Positions 1 to 11,927 of a stretch of DNA of 64,000 nt are shown here, one piece after another (within the stretch, counting starts at the first letter, position 1; each line of letters begins with the position of its first letter). Origin of the DNA: Massariosphaeria phaeospora. Lineage: Eukaryota; Ascomycota; Dothideomycetes; Pleosporales. Location of the stretch: the NCBI GenBank assembly GCA_011032825.1, contig JAADJZ010000034.1, forward strand, positions 328,919-392,918. The letters run 5' to 3'. Both the position numbers and the translations under genes were made by a program. Below the pieces are notes generated by a model, which was not told the DNA's origin, did no database searches, and worked only from the letters and a program-made list of their open reading frames with translations.

Positions 1-624
1 CTCTAGTTGTTTTACTTTGAGCCTGAGCTCGCTGACGTCGGTATGGAAAGCTTGACATTTTGATTGTAATTTCTGTATCAAGCTCTCAAATCGGTCCCGC
101 TCTGACCGGACGTTTTCAAGACCCTTGAGCTGGTCCTGGGCAGTAGCGTACTGCTTCTCAAGGATCTGTATCTTGGTTGACAGAGCCTCTGTCGATGCGG
201 ATGTGGATGAGGACGCAAGCCTGCGAGATGATGTGGTGGTTGTTTGTGACGACGGAGGAGATGGCTTGCGCTGGGTTTGAGGCCTTAAAGTTGCTCGACG
301 TGCGCTCGTGGCTTGGGATTTGATTGTGGGTTGTATTGTTGACGTTCGTGAAGCCGGCGCTGGGTGTATGATTGAAACTCTAGAGGCGGGAGCTTGGGCG
401 ACGACTCGGACAATGCTTGTCGAGCGCACAAAGAGCCCGTGCAGCGGCTTGCATTGCCAGTATCTTTGCCCAGTCGACACCGAGCCGTCGTTCTTGCCCG
501 TCGGCGTGGACAGCTCAATGCCGATAAACTGGCCAGGGGCCACCTCGATCTCACCGACGTACTTGACTTGGCCCTTGCGGCCATCAGTCATCTCGACCGT
601 CTGTCCGACCTTGTACTGCGCCAT
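1..624 (-). CDS. CAP-Gly domain protein, dynactin p150-like (N-terminal part, open at window edge)
   Basis: The reverse strand reads 208 codons from an ATG at 624 with no stop before the window edge. Residues about 3-70 form a CAP-Gly domain with the diagnostic GKNDGSV motif at 43-49, the surface that binds EEY/F tails of tubulin and EB proteins. A Ser/Thr/Pro-rich linker follows, and from about residue 150 the charge pattern becomes coiled-coil (for example ILEKQYATAQDQLKGLENV). CAP-Gly, basic linker, then coiled coil is the order of p150Glued/dynactin large subunit (Neurospora ro-3 type), which couples dynein to cargo and microtubules. A CLIP-170-type protein has a similar start and cannot be excluded without the C-terminus. 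The ATG is the first in frame and directly precedes the domain. The rest of the gene lies left of the window, so length and later introns are unknown. Confidence 0.85.
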   Translation of the reverse strand, partial: MAQYKVGQTVEMTDGRKGQVKYVGEIEVAPGQFIGIELSTPTGKNDGSVSTGQRYWQCKPLHGLFVRSTSIVRVVAQAPASRVSIIHPAPASRTSTIQPTIKSQATSARRATLRPQTQRKPSPPSSQTTTTSSRRLASSSTSASTEALSTKIQILEKQYATAQDQLKGLENVRSERDRFESLIQKLQSKCQAFHTDVSELRLKVKQLE

Positions 625-2654
625 GGCGCCGACACAGGAAGCCGAAGCAAGTGAGAATGGAAGTCGTAGCAGAAGAAGAAGTAAGTGAGAATGGCAGGCG
701 TAGCAGAAGCAGAAGCAGCAACAGCAGAGCTGAGAAGTTGCGGGGCTTCAAGTGGTGGTGAGAGCAGTGGTGGAGTGGGGTGAAGGAACGTTGGAGGGAC
801 GCGGCCGGGCGAGACTTCTTGAGCGACGCGTCGTGGCCCGAGCGCCAGCCAAGCCCAAGCCACTCCCGCCCGCGCATACGAGCATCTTGACCTCAGTACT
901 CGTCGTTCGTTACGACATTTACTAGCCACACGACGCGCAATCAAGGTGAAAGATAATGAGCGACAACCTGTGGCGGTGAAGATGAATAACCACAATTATG
1001 CGTGACGTCACCCCGCTGTCGAAGTCCGCGAGCTGAGTTCCACTTTCGCTGCACAGCATGCAGTGACTGTATTATAGTGATCAATTGGGCGATGAAAATA
1101 CTACTTAGGCAGTTTGAAGATTCAGGTCGTGCATCCCGAAGGGTCGCACCAAAGGAAGCATTTTGATCATACATGAAAGACCACAACTGATACGGAAACT
1201 CACGAGCTTGAGTTTATACCATCTTTCGTAAACCTTTCAAGTCTTTCAACTATGTTTTTCAATGTGTACCAACCAGCTCAGACAGGAAGTAACTATCTTC
1301 CACCCTGCTTATGTGCAGACCCTCCTTCCACCACGCTGGAAGTTCTGCATAGGAACCCGATACTAATTGCGCCCTACCAACAGCCTCATAGTCACACCTA
1401 CGATTCGTGAGATAGCACATGTCAGGAGTGCGTCACGCGCCAGTGGGGCGACCGCGTCCACCAACCACTCCATCCGCACACGAGCCATACCTACCTATGC
1501 GCAGCATCAAAGCCACATCGACACCAAGCTCACTCCGAACTATGCGAGACTCAACAACACGCCCGCTCCCAGTCACCTCTTCTGTAATGAGACGAGATCG
1601 AGACTATCTTGCAGCTTCAAAGCCTTACGGCTGAGACTGGTAAGTCAGCTTCTTCATAGACTGACTGGCAGACATACTGACAGGCTGATAGACTGTATAC
1701 TAACAACCTGACTGACATCCCGACTGACATCTTGACAGATACCTAGACAGCAGAAATACGACAAGACATCACATGTGTCCCACGTAGCCATCCTAACCAA
1801 CCATGGTTCCAGCAGCCCACCACTCCACCAAACGCCCTCCACTCAGCGGTCGCTCAAAACCAACCAAGCTCATACACACCCACGACTTCGCAGCCATCCT
1901 CCCACTCTCTATCCGCTACCCACCACATCCTCTGCCCTACCATGATCTTAGCACCAATGGAGCAACGTCCAAGAACCAAAAAGGGGGTGAGCGGGGTTTT
2001 CGAAAATACGAGAACCGCGGAGTTGAGAAAAGGCGGTGCGGAGAACGGAGTGAGCATCGTCGCGTTGGACTTGAGAAAGGGGGCGGGGGTAGGGAATACG
2101 AGAGATGAGGAGGGAGAAGAGGAGAGTATACGGACAAACGACCACCTACATGCCGCCTCACAGTACAGATAGATGCCCGACCGGCGACCCAGGCGCTACT
2201 GAGCGCAACACTGTTCGTGACCTCAGAATGGACGGTTCACCATACCAGAACACCTAGTATGACACCATACCAGATCAGATCAAATCAACAACAATTGCGA
2301 TGCACATCCCGTATCCAAAGCCGACCATGGCCACGGCCACCCGAAACAGCACAAAAAGCGAAGGAAGATCAAGTGGCATACAAGTACTGATACAGCATAC
2401 ACCTACCTTACCACTCACAGATCTATCGCCACCGCCATAGCCATAGCCATCGCCCTCTAGACCGAGCACCCACGGTACATCTCATCCACAACCACCAAAA
2501 CATCAACAACTCCAGCCGGTAGTCCGCTAAGATGCGCACGCACGCATACCATTGCCAGACCAACGGACCACAACCCCACCTGTGTCGAATGACGAAGAAC
2601 AGGTAGAAGGAGCAGGATGAGGTCAACGGCTGTTCACATATGGCAATGAACGAA
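625..2654. other. Intergenic region, about 2 kb, no supported gene
   Basis: This holds the promoter of the CAP-Gly gene and the 3' side of the ABC transporter gene. Several open frames of 60-130 codons exist on both strands, but none has domain character. A stretch around 1,640-1,750 looks intron-like, with a GTAAGT donor at about 1,640, TACTAAC-type branch sequences near 1,697 and a TTGACAG acceptor near 1,738. A short spliced or non-coding transcript is possible but not demonstrated. Confidence 0.5.
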
Positions 2655-5006
2655 TCACGCAGCCTCCAACTCCCTCACCCTTTCCTCCAGCCCCGGCACC
2701 GCGCGCAACTGCAGCTCAATCTCGTCTTTCTCACTACAACACACACATCGTTAGCCAACATCGACATGACATGCACGACCACATGCAAGTCTCCACCCCT
2801 AAGAAAAAGAACAAATAAGAAAAAGGAAGACTTACTCCTCAAGCACCAACCTCCTCTCGGCATCCAACCCCGTAAACACATACCCGCCCTGCCCATCAAA
2901 CTGCAAAATCCTCTCATGATACTTCCACAAACTGCGCCGATGGCTCACCGTCATAAGCGTAATCCCCAACCTCTTCGCCTCATCATACATCACGCGCTCG
3001 ATCTCCAGCGTCACGCTGCTCGTACACTCGTCCAGGATCGCATACCGTGGCGCATGGTAGAACAGCCGCGCCATCGCCACGCGCTGCTGCAGCCCCGCGC
3101 TCAGCACATCCGCCCACTCCTGCTCGGCGTCCCAGCCCCCCGGCCGATCCACCACGGCCTCGATCTGCACGACGGCGAGGATAGCCAGCAAGTCGGCGTC
3201 CGTGGCGCCTTTGTCGCGCATGTCGCGCAGGCTATCCGGGTAGATGATCTGCTGGCGCAGCGAGCCGCGGCTCAGGTACGGCCGCTGCGGGATGTAGAAG
3301 ATGTCCGCGAAGGGCGGCTTGCGCACGCTGCCGCCATACACGGGCCACAGGCCGCCGAGGATGCGGAACAGGCTGGACTTGCCGCAGCCGTTGGGGCCGA
3401 CGATGAGCAGGTGGGCGCCGGGCGCGACGGAGAAGGTCAGCGCGCGCACGAGCACGTCGCCGTTGGGGGACACGATGGGGACGGCGTCGAAGGCGATGTC
3501 CGGGCCTTCGGTCACGGTGCCGCGGCCGCGGAGCACGGCGGCGTTTTCCGACGACGCGGCGGACGAGACGAGGTTCTTCTCGAAGCGGCCGGCTTGGATG
3601 TCGTCGATAACGTCGAGGAGCGTGGAGACGCGCGACGTGTAGCCGGCGAGCTCGGTGATTTCCTTGTACGAGAACATGACGCGGCCGAAGGCGTCCGAGG
3701 ACATGAGCAGCATGCGACGGTTGGTAACGAAGCCTGTTGCGATGTTCAGGTTAGCATGGCTTTCGTTTCTCGCAGGCAAAAGGTTGAGACTTACTTTCCG
3801 TGCGGTCGCCCATGCTGCTCCCTGTCCCAGGGACCTTGAAGAACACCGGCACACTGCACAGCAGCAAGCCCAGCGCACCCCAGAAGTACTTGATGACAAA
3901 GTCCTCCATGACCCCGTGGTAGAAGCGTCTCCGTAATATCCTGTTAACATGCTTGATCAGTGTGAAGTACCCCTTATCCAACGTATCCTTTTCCGCCTCA
4001 TGTCCGTGGTACAGCGCCACCTCCTCACTGTAGTCGATCAGCCGCGAATGCTGAGACCGGAACTCGCCCTCCAAGCGCGCTTCGTCCGCGACGTATTTCC
4101 CAAACGGCGGGGTCAGCGCTCGCATGACGTTGGCGGACACTTGCACCAGCAGACTCATGAAGAAGAGGCCTTCGCCACCGACACTTCGTGACAGCGAGTA
4201 GTTGTAGATGATCATATCGAGGACCGGCTTCGCGATGTTCGAGTACAGCTCCGCTAAGCTATTCGAGAACTTGGCTACGTCGACCGTGATGAGCTGGTCC
4301 GCATTCTTGATGCGGTCGTCGAGCGCCGAGAGCGTGTAGAAGGTCATATGCGAGAGGTACTTATTGTGGATGTGGTTCGTGAGTCGTGTGCGATACTGGA
4401 GGGAGAGTTTGCACTGGTGGTAGGAAAGCTATTATCATTTAGCTGAAGCCATAATACGCAGCCATTACCATCCCTGCCACTCACCATACTATTCGTAAAC
4501 GTCGCCGGCACCGCAACCGCCATCCACCACACCAGCCCCACCAAGAACTCCTTGCCCTTGCCCCTCACCAGACTCCCCACCAACCGCCCATCCAGCTCCG
4601 CCACGTACAGACTAATCATCGTCCTCAGGACTAGAAACACACTATGGCTGATCAACAACCGCAACTCCTTGCTCCGCCATCCCGGTATCACGATCCTCAG
4701 CAACCGGAGCAGATTCCTGAAGAACTCGCGGTTCAGCTCGACTTTCTTGCGTGCCGTGGCTTCGCCGGATACGGGCCCCGTCGTAAGGGTGGGCAGGGAA
4801 GCCTTGTGGGAGGCAGAACTGCGCGACGCAGCGACAGCATTCCGAACGCGGTTCAGCAGCGCAATGAACAGCGTCAAGTACACCACGCGCGATATCCGCG
4901 TCCGGTTCCGCAGGTACCTAGCGACCAGGTCGTTTGTGACTGCTTTGAGCGACTCGCTAGACACGCGGGTGGTCGAGGGGAGTCGGAACTTGGAGAGCAC
5001 GGCCAT
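2655..5006 (-). CDS. Peroxisomal long-chain fatty acyl-CoA ABC half-transporter (ABCD/ALDP family, Pxa-like)
   Basis: Exons on the reverse strand are 5006-4485, 4413-3795, 3733-2836 and 2733-2655, giving 705 residues, normal for ABCD half-transporters. All introns are GT-AG and 60-102 nt. The N-terminal part carries the ABCD membrane domain with an EAA-like stretch ([13 protein letters not shown]) around residues 270-285. The C-terminal ATPase domain has Walker [10 protein letters not shown] at 493-501 and Walker B AILDE at 612-616. Members import very-long-chain acyl-CoA into peroxisomes for beta-oxidation and work as dimers of two half-transporters. The ABC signature, usually LSGGEKQR in this family, reads LSAGLQQR at 591-598, so ATP hydrolysis at that site may be altered. 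The tail after Walker B ends in a short coiled-coil-like segment, as in other fungal copies. Which of the two yeast partners (Pxa1 or Pxa2) it matches cannot be decided by eye. Confidence 0.93.
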
Positions 5007-5605
5007 AGCGGCGGATGGCAGTGGATGGCAGTGGTTAAGGTAGAAGCGGAAGAGGGGCAGCGGTGAACATGAGCGGGATGGTGAGGCAGCGGTGGGAGTG
5101 GTGGTGGATTTAGCTACGACGACCGATGTGGGATGGGACGTTCGTTCGCGACCGCGTGGTTGAGTATGGATCTAGCTGTGGGTTACGCATTCATTGAGTG
5201 AGAGCTGATCGATATAATTAAGAGCCGCGCTTGAGCTTGTCTATTGGCGCTCAGTCGGTTGGGTATGTAAACGCAGACGCATAGCCTGGATTGAGGCGTG
5301 AGGTCGTTGTCGTCGCATGTGATGATGCAGACGAACTGAGGTGGACCTGCCTTGCATCACCCACCGCACCGCATTTCCCCACGATCCACCTAACCGTATC
5401 GGGCAATGCGCCAAAACCCAAACTGCAACACTATTTACTTGGTCGTGATGGGCCTGGCAAACCTCAGACAGAATCGATTCCAACCGAGATAACACAACGC
5501 AGCAAGCGAACGAAAGAGATTCCGCGCTCTCGCTAACTTGACTGCCATTCTACCAAATACTAAGAAAATAACCCCCCCATAAAACCATCTCAAAGCCTCC
5601 TACTC
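5007..5605. other. Intergenic: ABC transporter promoter and monooxygenase 3' side
   Basis: About 600 bp between two reverse-strand genes. The part nearest 5,007 is the 5' region of the transporter, and the part near 5,605 follows the monooxygenase stop. No gene, repeat or RNA was recognised. Confidence 0.5.
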
Positions 5606-7657
5606 CTAATACGAAAATGGCCGCACCGCCAGCCTCGCCTTATCCTCCGGCCTCGGCGCCACCGGCCTATCCTCAAACTCGGGATACAAGTACCACGCCA
5701 AATGCTTGCCCTCCTCATTGTTGACACTATTCCCGTTCCCCAGCCACGCCAGCCGATTGACCCTCCTCTGCCCTTTCCTACCACCACCAGCAGCTCCACC
5801 ATCCCCATTCGCATCCAGCGGCGCCGCACTCTCGTCCCCACGCTCGTGCTCATCCACATACGTGTAATCAAAGTCCTCCCAGCGCGGGCTCCTCATGCAC
5901 TCGATACAATGCAGCGTCGAGCCAGGCCACAAGCCAACAATCTGCCCAGCTTTATTCTTATACCAGCTATTGCACTCGTCTTTAAACACGGTCTTTTCAA
6001 AGTACGCATCGACGTACTCGATAAAGTCGTCCTCGCGCTCCTGCTTCACAGCCATGCTGCCGATGTTTTCCTTCTGCATCTTGCGCACCGCTTTGACGAT
6101 GTAGTCGCCGACGGTCTCGATCATCATGGTGAGGGAGCCGGAGCCGATGGCCGCGTTGGGGCCGAGCATGTTGAAGAGGTTGGGGAAGCCCGCCGTGCTG
6201 TGCGAGAGGTATGTGGTGGCTCGCGTCTCCCATTTCTGCTGGATGGTGCGGTTGTTGGAGCCGGTGATTGGGAAGGGTGGGGCGACGGCGGAGCGGAAGC
6301 CGGTGGCGCAGACGAGGGCGTCGATGGTGTGGGTTTGCCCGTCGGCTGTGTGGACGGCCGACTCGGAGATCTTGGAGATGGGGGATGTGACGAATGCGAC
6401 GTTCGGTTGCGTTAAGGCTTCGAGGTAGCCCGGCCCGGGGGTCAATCTCCTGCATCCGGGGGAGAAGGATGGGAGGAGGGATTCGAAAATGTGTGGTGCA
6501 GCTGCTAGCCGCTGCTTCATGTTCTCTTCAAACATCTGTCGTGCGCCGAGTTGAATTGGAGTCCCCTTGATAGTAGCGGGATGAACTCCGTTGCCGTCTT
6601 CCTCTACTAAGAGTCGGAACTTCTGGTAGTGCTCCGGGTCGTTCGCAAACAGGTCCCGGACTTCTTGCGGGATCTGGAATCCGTCAAAGCTGTATTTGTC
6701 CCAGATTTGCTGGCCAAAGGGGGGCGATATCCAGGTCTTACTTCGTGCGAAAGTGGTCACGTGGGTTCCCGATATGCGCTGCAGAGAGGGCACTATCTGG
6801 ATGGAAGATGACCCGGTGCCGATTACGGCGATGCGCTTGTCGGCGAAGTCATACCTAAAGCATATTTTAGCTTGACTATTTGCTGCTACACGTCGGAGTT
6901 TCTTACTTTTCATTCCACGTTGCCGAATGCATCAACTCGCCCTTGAAAGTCTTCAGTCCGTTAATATCCGGCCACGCTGGAGTGTTGAGATTGCCTCTTG
7001 CGCTGATAAGCACATCCGAAGTGTCGTCAAATGTCTCGCCAGTACTGAGGTTCTTCGCAGTGGCATGCCACTTCGCCTTTGCCTCATCCCACCGGCATCC
7101 CTGAATCTCATGAGAGAGCTTGATGAATCGGTTTGCAGAGTACTTCTTCGCCACTCCCTCCAAATACGCCTGAATTTCCCGTGCCGGGGCATACAACGAG
7201 GACCAGTTTTTATTCGGTTCGAACGAGTATTGGTAAGAGTGGGCTATCCAGCCTGTCAGTAACATTTCAAGTCTTCGGTGTCTGAAGTCTTACAGGGTAC
7301 ATCACATGCGCAGCCTAAGTACCTATGAAGAGCTTAGTTGTTATCCGTCCTATATCCAACATTTCTCCAATCATGCATCGTCAATGTCCCCTGGTTAACT
7401 TACCTGTTCTCATACCATGCACCGCCCACACCTGCGTTTTTTTCATAGATCACCAGGTCAACATTTTTCAGCCTTTCTGGTATTCGAATGCCGCAGTAAA
7501 TGCCCGAATATCCCGCTCCAATGACAATAACCTTCAGCGGTCGAAAGTTCTCGATCGGGCTGTCATAGAGTGAATGAGATCGTTTCGGTGCGCCGTTTGT
7601 CCCGTCGTTAGTATAAATCAAGGGCGTATCCTCGGGCAGGTTGGGAACAGCAGACAT
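5606..7657 (-). CDS. FAD/NADPH-dependent Baeyer-Villiger-type monooxygenase
   Basis: Reverse-strand exons are 7657-7404, 7322-7294, 7243-6907 and 6854-5606, giving 622 residues. The FAD Rossmann motif GAGYSG is at 47-52, followed by the GGAWYENRY segment typical of class B flavin monooxygenases. The Baeyer-Villiger fingerprint FxGxxxHxxxW lies at 194-204 (FKGELMHSATW) but is followed by Asn where Pro or Asp is usual. The NADPH motif GTGSSS is at 219-224, and the late ATG(F) motif (CATGF) is present. The enzyme should use NADPH and oxygen to insert oxygen next to a ketone or hydroxylate a lipophilic substrate; the substrate cannot be read from sequence. The second exon is only 29 nt but is needed to join the frame through the cysteine-rich YLGCACDVP segment. 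An in-frame ATG upstream (7753) would add 32 residues of poor character, so 7657 is preferred. No biosynthetic cluster partners are adjacent. Confidence 0.92.
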
Positions 7658-8306
7658 GAGTAGGGATGATGTGTATGGTGATAAACAATGTAATAGCAAC
7701 GAAGATAGAGCTGCGTTCCAAAAAATTCGATAATCTATCAACTGAGAATACACACCGGATGTACACTGAAGTGATTAAGACGGGTTGCTTCGGCGCCCGG
7801 GGCAGACTGCCTTTATTGAAACTGACGATGGATCATTAGCTGGGCGATAAAGCCACATGGTTGGAGCGGCCGGCTGCATGCTGTCTGCGAAGTGCCGAGC
7901 TCTAGCATTCGCGTTCAGTAGCGCGATTTGAAGTGCGATCGTTCCACGAGGGACGGGAGAGGGACTCTGTGGTCACCCTATCATGACGAAGCTTCCCCAC
8001 ACTTGAAGCGCGCTACTCCGCCTTCCCCTCGGACTTGCCCCGCGCTCACGTGACAAATCGGGGGGCAAGGGTGGGGCGGAATTCCCTCCGAGGAGACTCT
8101 GGACCGCAATCGAGCTGTTTTCGGCCACGCCGGCAGTGAGAGGTGGGTGTGCTCCTAGCTCCTCGACGCGAAGCGTTCCTCATGGAACAGCAGGTGGCGT
8201 ACGCCTAGATCCTCGACGCAAAGCATTCCGCATCCTCATGGAACAGCAAGTGGTGTACTCGACCATCTCATTGCGACGGTATTTGGACAGAGGTGTGGGT
8301 TATAAA
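7658..8306. other. Intergenic with an imperfect tandem duplication
   Basis: This is the monooxygenase promoter and the 3' side of the WD40 gene. It contains two diverged copies of a block of about 45 bp (about 8,156-8,200 and 8,206-8,254) sharing CTCGACGC.AAGC.TTCC and CATGGAACAGCA.GTGG. The differences are mostly C/T or G/A transitions, several at CpG. No coding signal was seen. Confidence 0.5.
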
Positions 8307-10222
8307 CTACCTCGGCACAGGGACGATAGCGACCTGTGATTTGTCAGCCACTGAACTGGAAATGCATTGTAGACACGTACCTGGTTTCCCAGGGCAATTG
8401 ACAGTCTTGACCCATCCGGGTCCCACCCGAGGCTAAATTCACCACTGACCCCGGGATCCCACTTCTCGTGCCCAAAGTCTTGCGCCCGCCAGCTAGCGAT
8501 GGGCATCTCCCTCTTGCGTACGTCCCACACGGTCACGGCATCTGGACCCGCAGCCGCTAACAGGGCCCCGTCTGGGGAAAATGCAACTTTGAACGCTTGG
8601 CTGTCATCGGTGGTGGAGAGTCTCTTCAAGCACTGGAATGGTTCGTTGGCATCCCAGACCCGGATCGCGCCAGACATGGAACATGTGGCGAGAACGACTG
8701 GATATGTTGAGGATGGGTCAATTGGGGAATCAGCCAGAGGAGGTACCGTGACAGGTCGGAAGTCGAGATTCATCGGGTAGAGGTCCGGATACTCCTGGAT
8801 ACGGAGGTTCAACGAGTCGCTCGGGTGCAAGATTCCCAGAATACTGTTCTGGCCATCCATACCCAGCGCAGCTATGATACCGGATGTGGGATCGTACTTC
8901 AACGTCTCCCAAGTTACTTGGGTATCCAAAGTCCGTTGTACTGTCAAGTCTTCTTGTACCTCATACACCTGGAATAATTGTATACCACACACGACGAAAG
9001 ACGATTCACTGATCCAAAGAGCGTCGTAGATGGCCGTTTCTGTGAAGTCTGTCCAGGCCGGTAACGCGTCATTGTTGTTCTTCCAGACTTTTATTGACCC
9101 CTTCTCTCCATCGGTCGATATAGAGAGCAAGTAATCTCGATCTTTGTTCCATTGAAGCGTGTTGACAAGTCCGGCAGATGCAGAGATGACCTGATAGTCG
9201 GTGCCGCCCTCGACCACTTTGATCAGTTTGTCGACGACCATCTTGTCCCCCAATTCGTTCATGCATTCCTCCCGTGCAGACACCACCACCTCGTCGTGCG
9301 AGTTCCAGCATAGAGCTGTGACTGAAAAGTTGCTCATGGGCAGAGCTAGATCATAGGCGCTGATGGTGGGCGTTGGGTCCTTGGAGAGGAGGTTGACGCG
9401 TAGGAGCGACCGGCCTGCTGTCAGAAGAACCGGCTGTTGTCGTGTCCCCCAAGAAGTGTGCTCTATGAGCATTTCCGGGTCGTGGAGATCCGCAAGAAAG
9501 GTGGTGTTCGGCGCGAGATCAGCTATCACCTCAGTCTGGATCTCGGTGCTTAGGCCGATGCTGAGGGTGGATATGGGTAAGTCGGCAACGGTCGCAGACT
9601 CGGCTTCGGATGCCATGGCTTCGGACTCGGCTCTCACGCTATTACTCACGTGTGTGTTGCCGTTCTGCTCAACTTCCATGGCGTCCCCGTTGATCTGCGC
9701 ATTCATGCTAGGCACGATGCCGTTGGCTTTGGACTTCTTCCCTTTGAGCTTTCGTTTGGGCGGCGGTTCCTGCACGGCACCGTTCGACTCGTCGACCAGC
9801 AGGTGTGCGGGGACTCCTTGGTCGAGGGTTAGCATTTCGCCGTTGCGCGCAGAGTAGGGCCGTCCATGGTCGCGGCCGAAGTGGTAGCGTTGCTCGCCCT
9901 AGCACAGTCAGTGCCGACTCATACTGTGTCCCGATGGGCCATACATTTCCGGCCTCGGCCTGCAGCTTGTCGAACCAGAGGCCATCCTGGAGGAGATTGA
10001 TGAGGGTGTGCTGCGCGACATGCCTCGCGAAGGGGAGCGTGTCGGGTTCGCGGTTCCAGCCCCGTGAGAGCTGCTGCGCGGCATTGCCGTATCCTGTAGC
10101 ACGTGAGTTTCGATACAGACTGCAGGCAGAGTGGAGCGAGGGCAGGGCATACCAGCTTCCTGTAGATATCTCCACACGAGATAATTGACGATGTTGGAGG
10201 AGAGAGGCATGTCAACTGTCAT
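8307..10222 (-). CDS. LisH and WD40 repeat protein, TBL1/Sif2-like co-repressor subunit
   Basis: Reverse-strand exons are 10222-10153, 10093-9945, 9898-8381 and 8333-8307, giving 587 residues. Residues about 8-36 form a LisH dimerisation motif (SSNIVNYLVWRYLQEAGY), with the first intron inside it. A basic stretch (PPPKRKLKGKKSK) at about 120-135 looks like a nuclear localisation signal. From about residue 200 onward there are repeated WD40 units, for example SGAIRVWDANE and DAVTVWDVRKR. Human TBL1 and yeast Sif2 have the same order and are subunits of histone deacetylase co-repressors (NCoR/SMRT and Set3C), so a chromatin role in the nucleus is inferred. The last exon is nine codons including the stop and is the least certain. 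The gene shares a divergent promoter with the TMEM115-like gene. Confidence 0.87.
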
Positions 10223-10773
10223 GGCGCATTGTCGCAGGGCCGCGCGCGCCCGGTAGGATGCAACAAAGCGTAGCGGCGGCGCGGACGACGGCGAGTCGCG
10301 GAGCCGAGGCGTGAGTGACGCAGGCGATGCGTGCGCGAGAAGCCGGTGTGGTGTAGAGAGGGCAGGCGGGCGTCGAGGGTGGACTGAGGCTCGCGGGCAG
10401 TGGGCAGTGTGCACTGTGCAGGACTCAGGCAGGCACGCTCACGCTGTTGATGCGGCTGCGGCTGCGGCTGCTGGTTCGCCCGCTAAGGCTGGCTGCTTGG
10501 GTGCGCCTGCTTGGGGCCTAGGCTCACCAGGCTTCTGCTGCTGGGCTTGGGCTTGGGCTTGGGCTTGGGGGCGGCGTGCAGGGAGCAGATCGCCCGCCGT
10601 CCGCCGTCCGCCGCCCGCCCAGGCCGCCGATCCGACCACCTCTCCGACCACCTATCACACCTCACCTCACCTGCGCCCCGGCAACCGTCGACCAGACCCA
10701 CGCACGCCCACTGAGACTGAAATCCCCCAGCGAGACTGCGCACCGCAACGCCTCCCTTCGCCGACGTCTGCCC
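10223..10773. promoter_or_regulatory. Divergent promoter between TBL1-like and TMEM115-like genes
   Basis: About 550 bp between two gene starts that point away from each other. It is GC-rich with a run of GGCTTGGGCTTGG-type hexamer repeats at about 10,540-10,570 and CT-rich stretches towards 10,740, as expected for fungal transcription start regions. No TATA box is obvious. Confidence 0.5.
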
Positions 10774-11927
10774 ATGGCACGCATCAATCTTCCGCCGCTG
10801 ACCCGCGGCCTGCTCGCCGCCGTCGTCGTCTTCACCCTCCTCAACTTCACCCTCCGCCCGCAAGCCACGCTGGCGGAGAAGGTCCAGAAGCCGCTGACCA
10901 GCGTCGGCAACGGCGTGCCCTACCTCGCCGTGGTGCCGGGCGTCTCCGTTATATATCCATGGGTGTTTCTGCTAGCGACATTAGTGGAACAGAACGTGCT
11001 GGGTCTGGTGGTGACGGGCCTCACCATCTTCTACGGCGGCCGCTATCTCGAGCGGGCATGGGGCTCGACTGAATTTACCAAATTCGTGCTGTTCGTTTCC
11101 CTGATACCCAATGTTCTTAGCTTCCTGCTCTACGTCTTGGGCTATGCGCTGTCAAAGAACGCTGATACGCTGTAAGTCTCCCGTCTGCTTCGTAGCAGCG
11201 CAATACTGACTTGCACAGTACCACGACCATCTCGGGCGGCATTGCCATTCAGGCCGGCTTCCTCGTCTCGTTCAAGCAGCTCGTCCCGGAACATACCGTC
11301 GCAATCGCCAAAGGCCTTATTCGGATGCGCGTGAAGCACTTCCCCGCCATCTTCCTCGTTACAAACACCATATCAGGCATTGCACTAGGTACGGAGACGG
11401 CCATGTTCCTCGCCTGGTTCGGCTTCTTTACCGCCTGGGTCTACCTGCGCTTCTATCGCCTTAGCCCCTCGTTATCCTCCGCGACGACCGGCGACGGCTC
11501 AGTCATCAAAGGAGACGCGTCCGACACATTCGCATTTGCACACTTTTTCCCAGAGCCGATACAAACGCCTATGGGGAAGTTGACTGATCAGATCTACAGC
11601 ACGCTGATAACTCTCAATCTATGTACGCCCTTCTCCGCCGAGGACATAGACGCCGGCAACGAGCAGGCAAGTGCGCGCGCCGAGGGAGGGCTGCCGAGCA
11701 TCATGAACCCAAACAGCCGAGGTGGAAAGGGCGGAGCAACACGTGCAGAAGCAGAGAGGAGACGGGCACTGGCACTCAAGGCTCTGGATCAGCGGTTACA
11801 TGCTGCTGCTGGCCGACCGCAGCCACCCGCGACGGCTGCTCCTGCGGCTCCCGCGCCGTCCAATATGCTTGGCGAAACTACGTATGAGCCTGAACGACCT
11901 GAAGAACCGGAGAGGCCAATCGCGTAG
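10774..11927 (+). CDS. TMEM115/DUF1751 family integral membrane protein (rhomboid-like fold)
   Basis: Exons 10774-11171 and 11219-11927 give 368 residues, joined by a 47-nt intron. The N-terminus starts MARINLPPLTRG and is followed by several hydrophobic segments (GLLAAVVVFTLLNFTL; YPWVFLLATLV; FVLFVSLIPNVLSFLLYVLGYAL; and more in exon 2). Family landmarks visible are the YPW segment and the GGRYLERAWGS motif at about residue 90. The C-terminal 110 residues are hydrophilic and rich in Ala, Pro and Glu, probably cytosolic. TMEM115 proteins sit in the Golgi and resemble rhomboid proteases without catalytic residues, and yeast YOL107W is the counterpart. A Golgi trafficking or glycosylation role is inferred from the family. 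Length is normal and the frame closes cleanly across the intron. Confidence 0.88.

Noticed and set aside
1803..2108. 101-codon + strand ORF upstream of the ABC transporter
   Set aside because: The composition is low-complexity (Gly/Arg/Glu at the end) and no splice partner with domain character was found.
8156..8254. Short direct repeats considered as a CRISPR-like array
   Set aside because: There are only two diverged copies, no regular spacers, and the host is a eukaryote.
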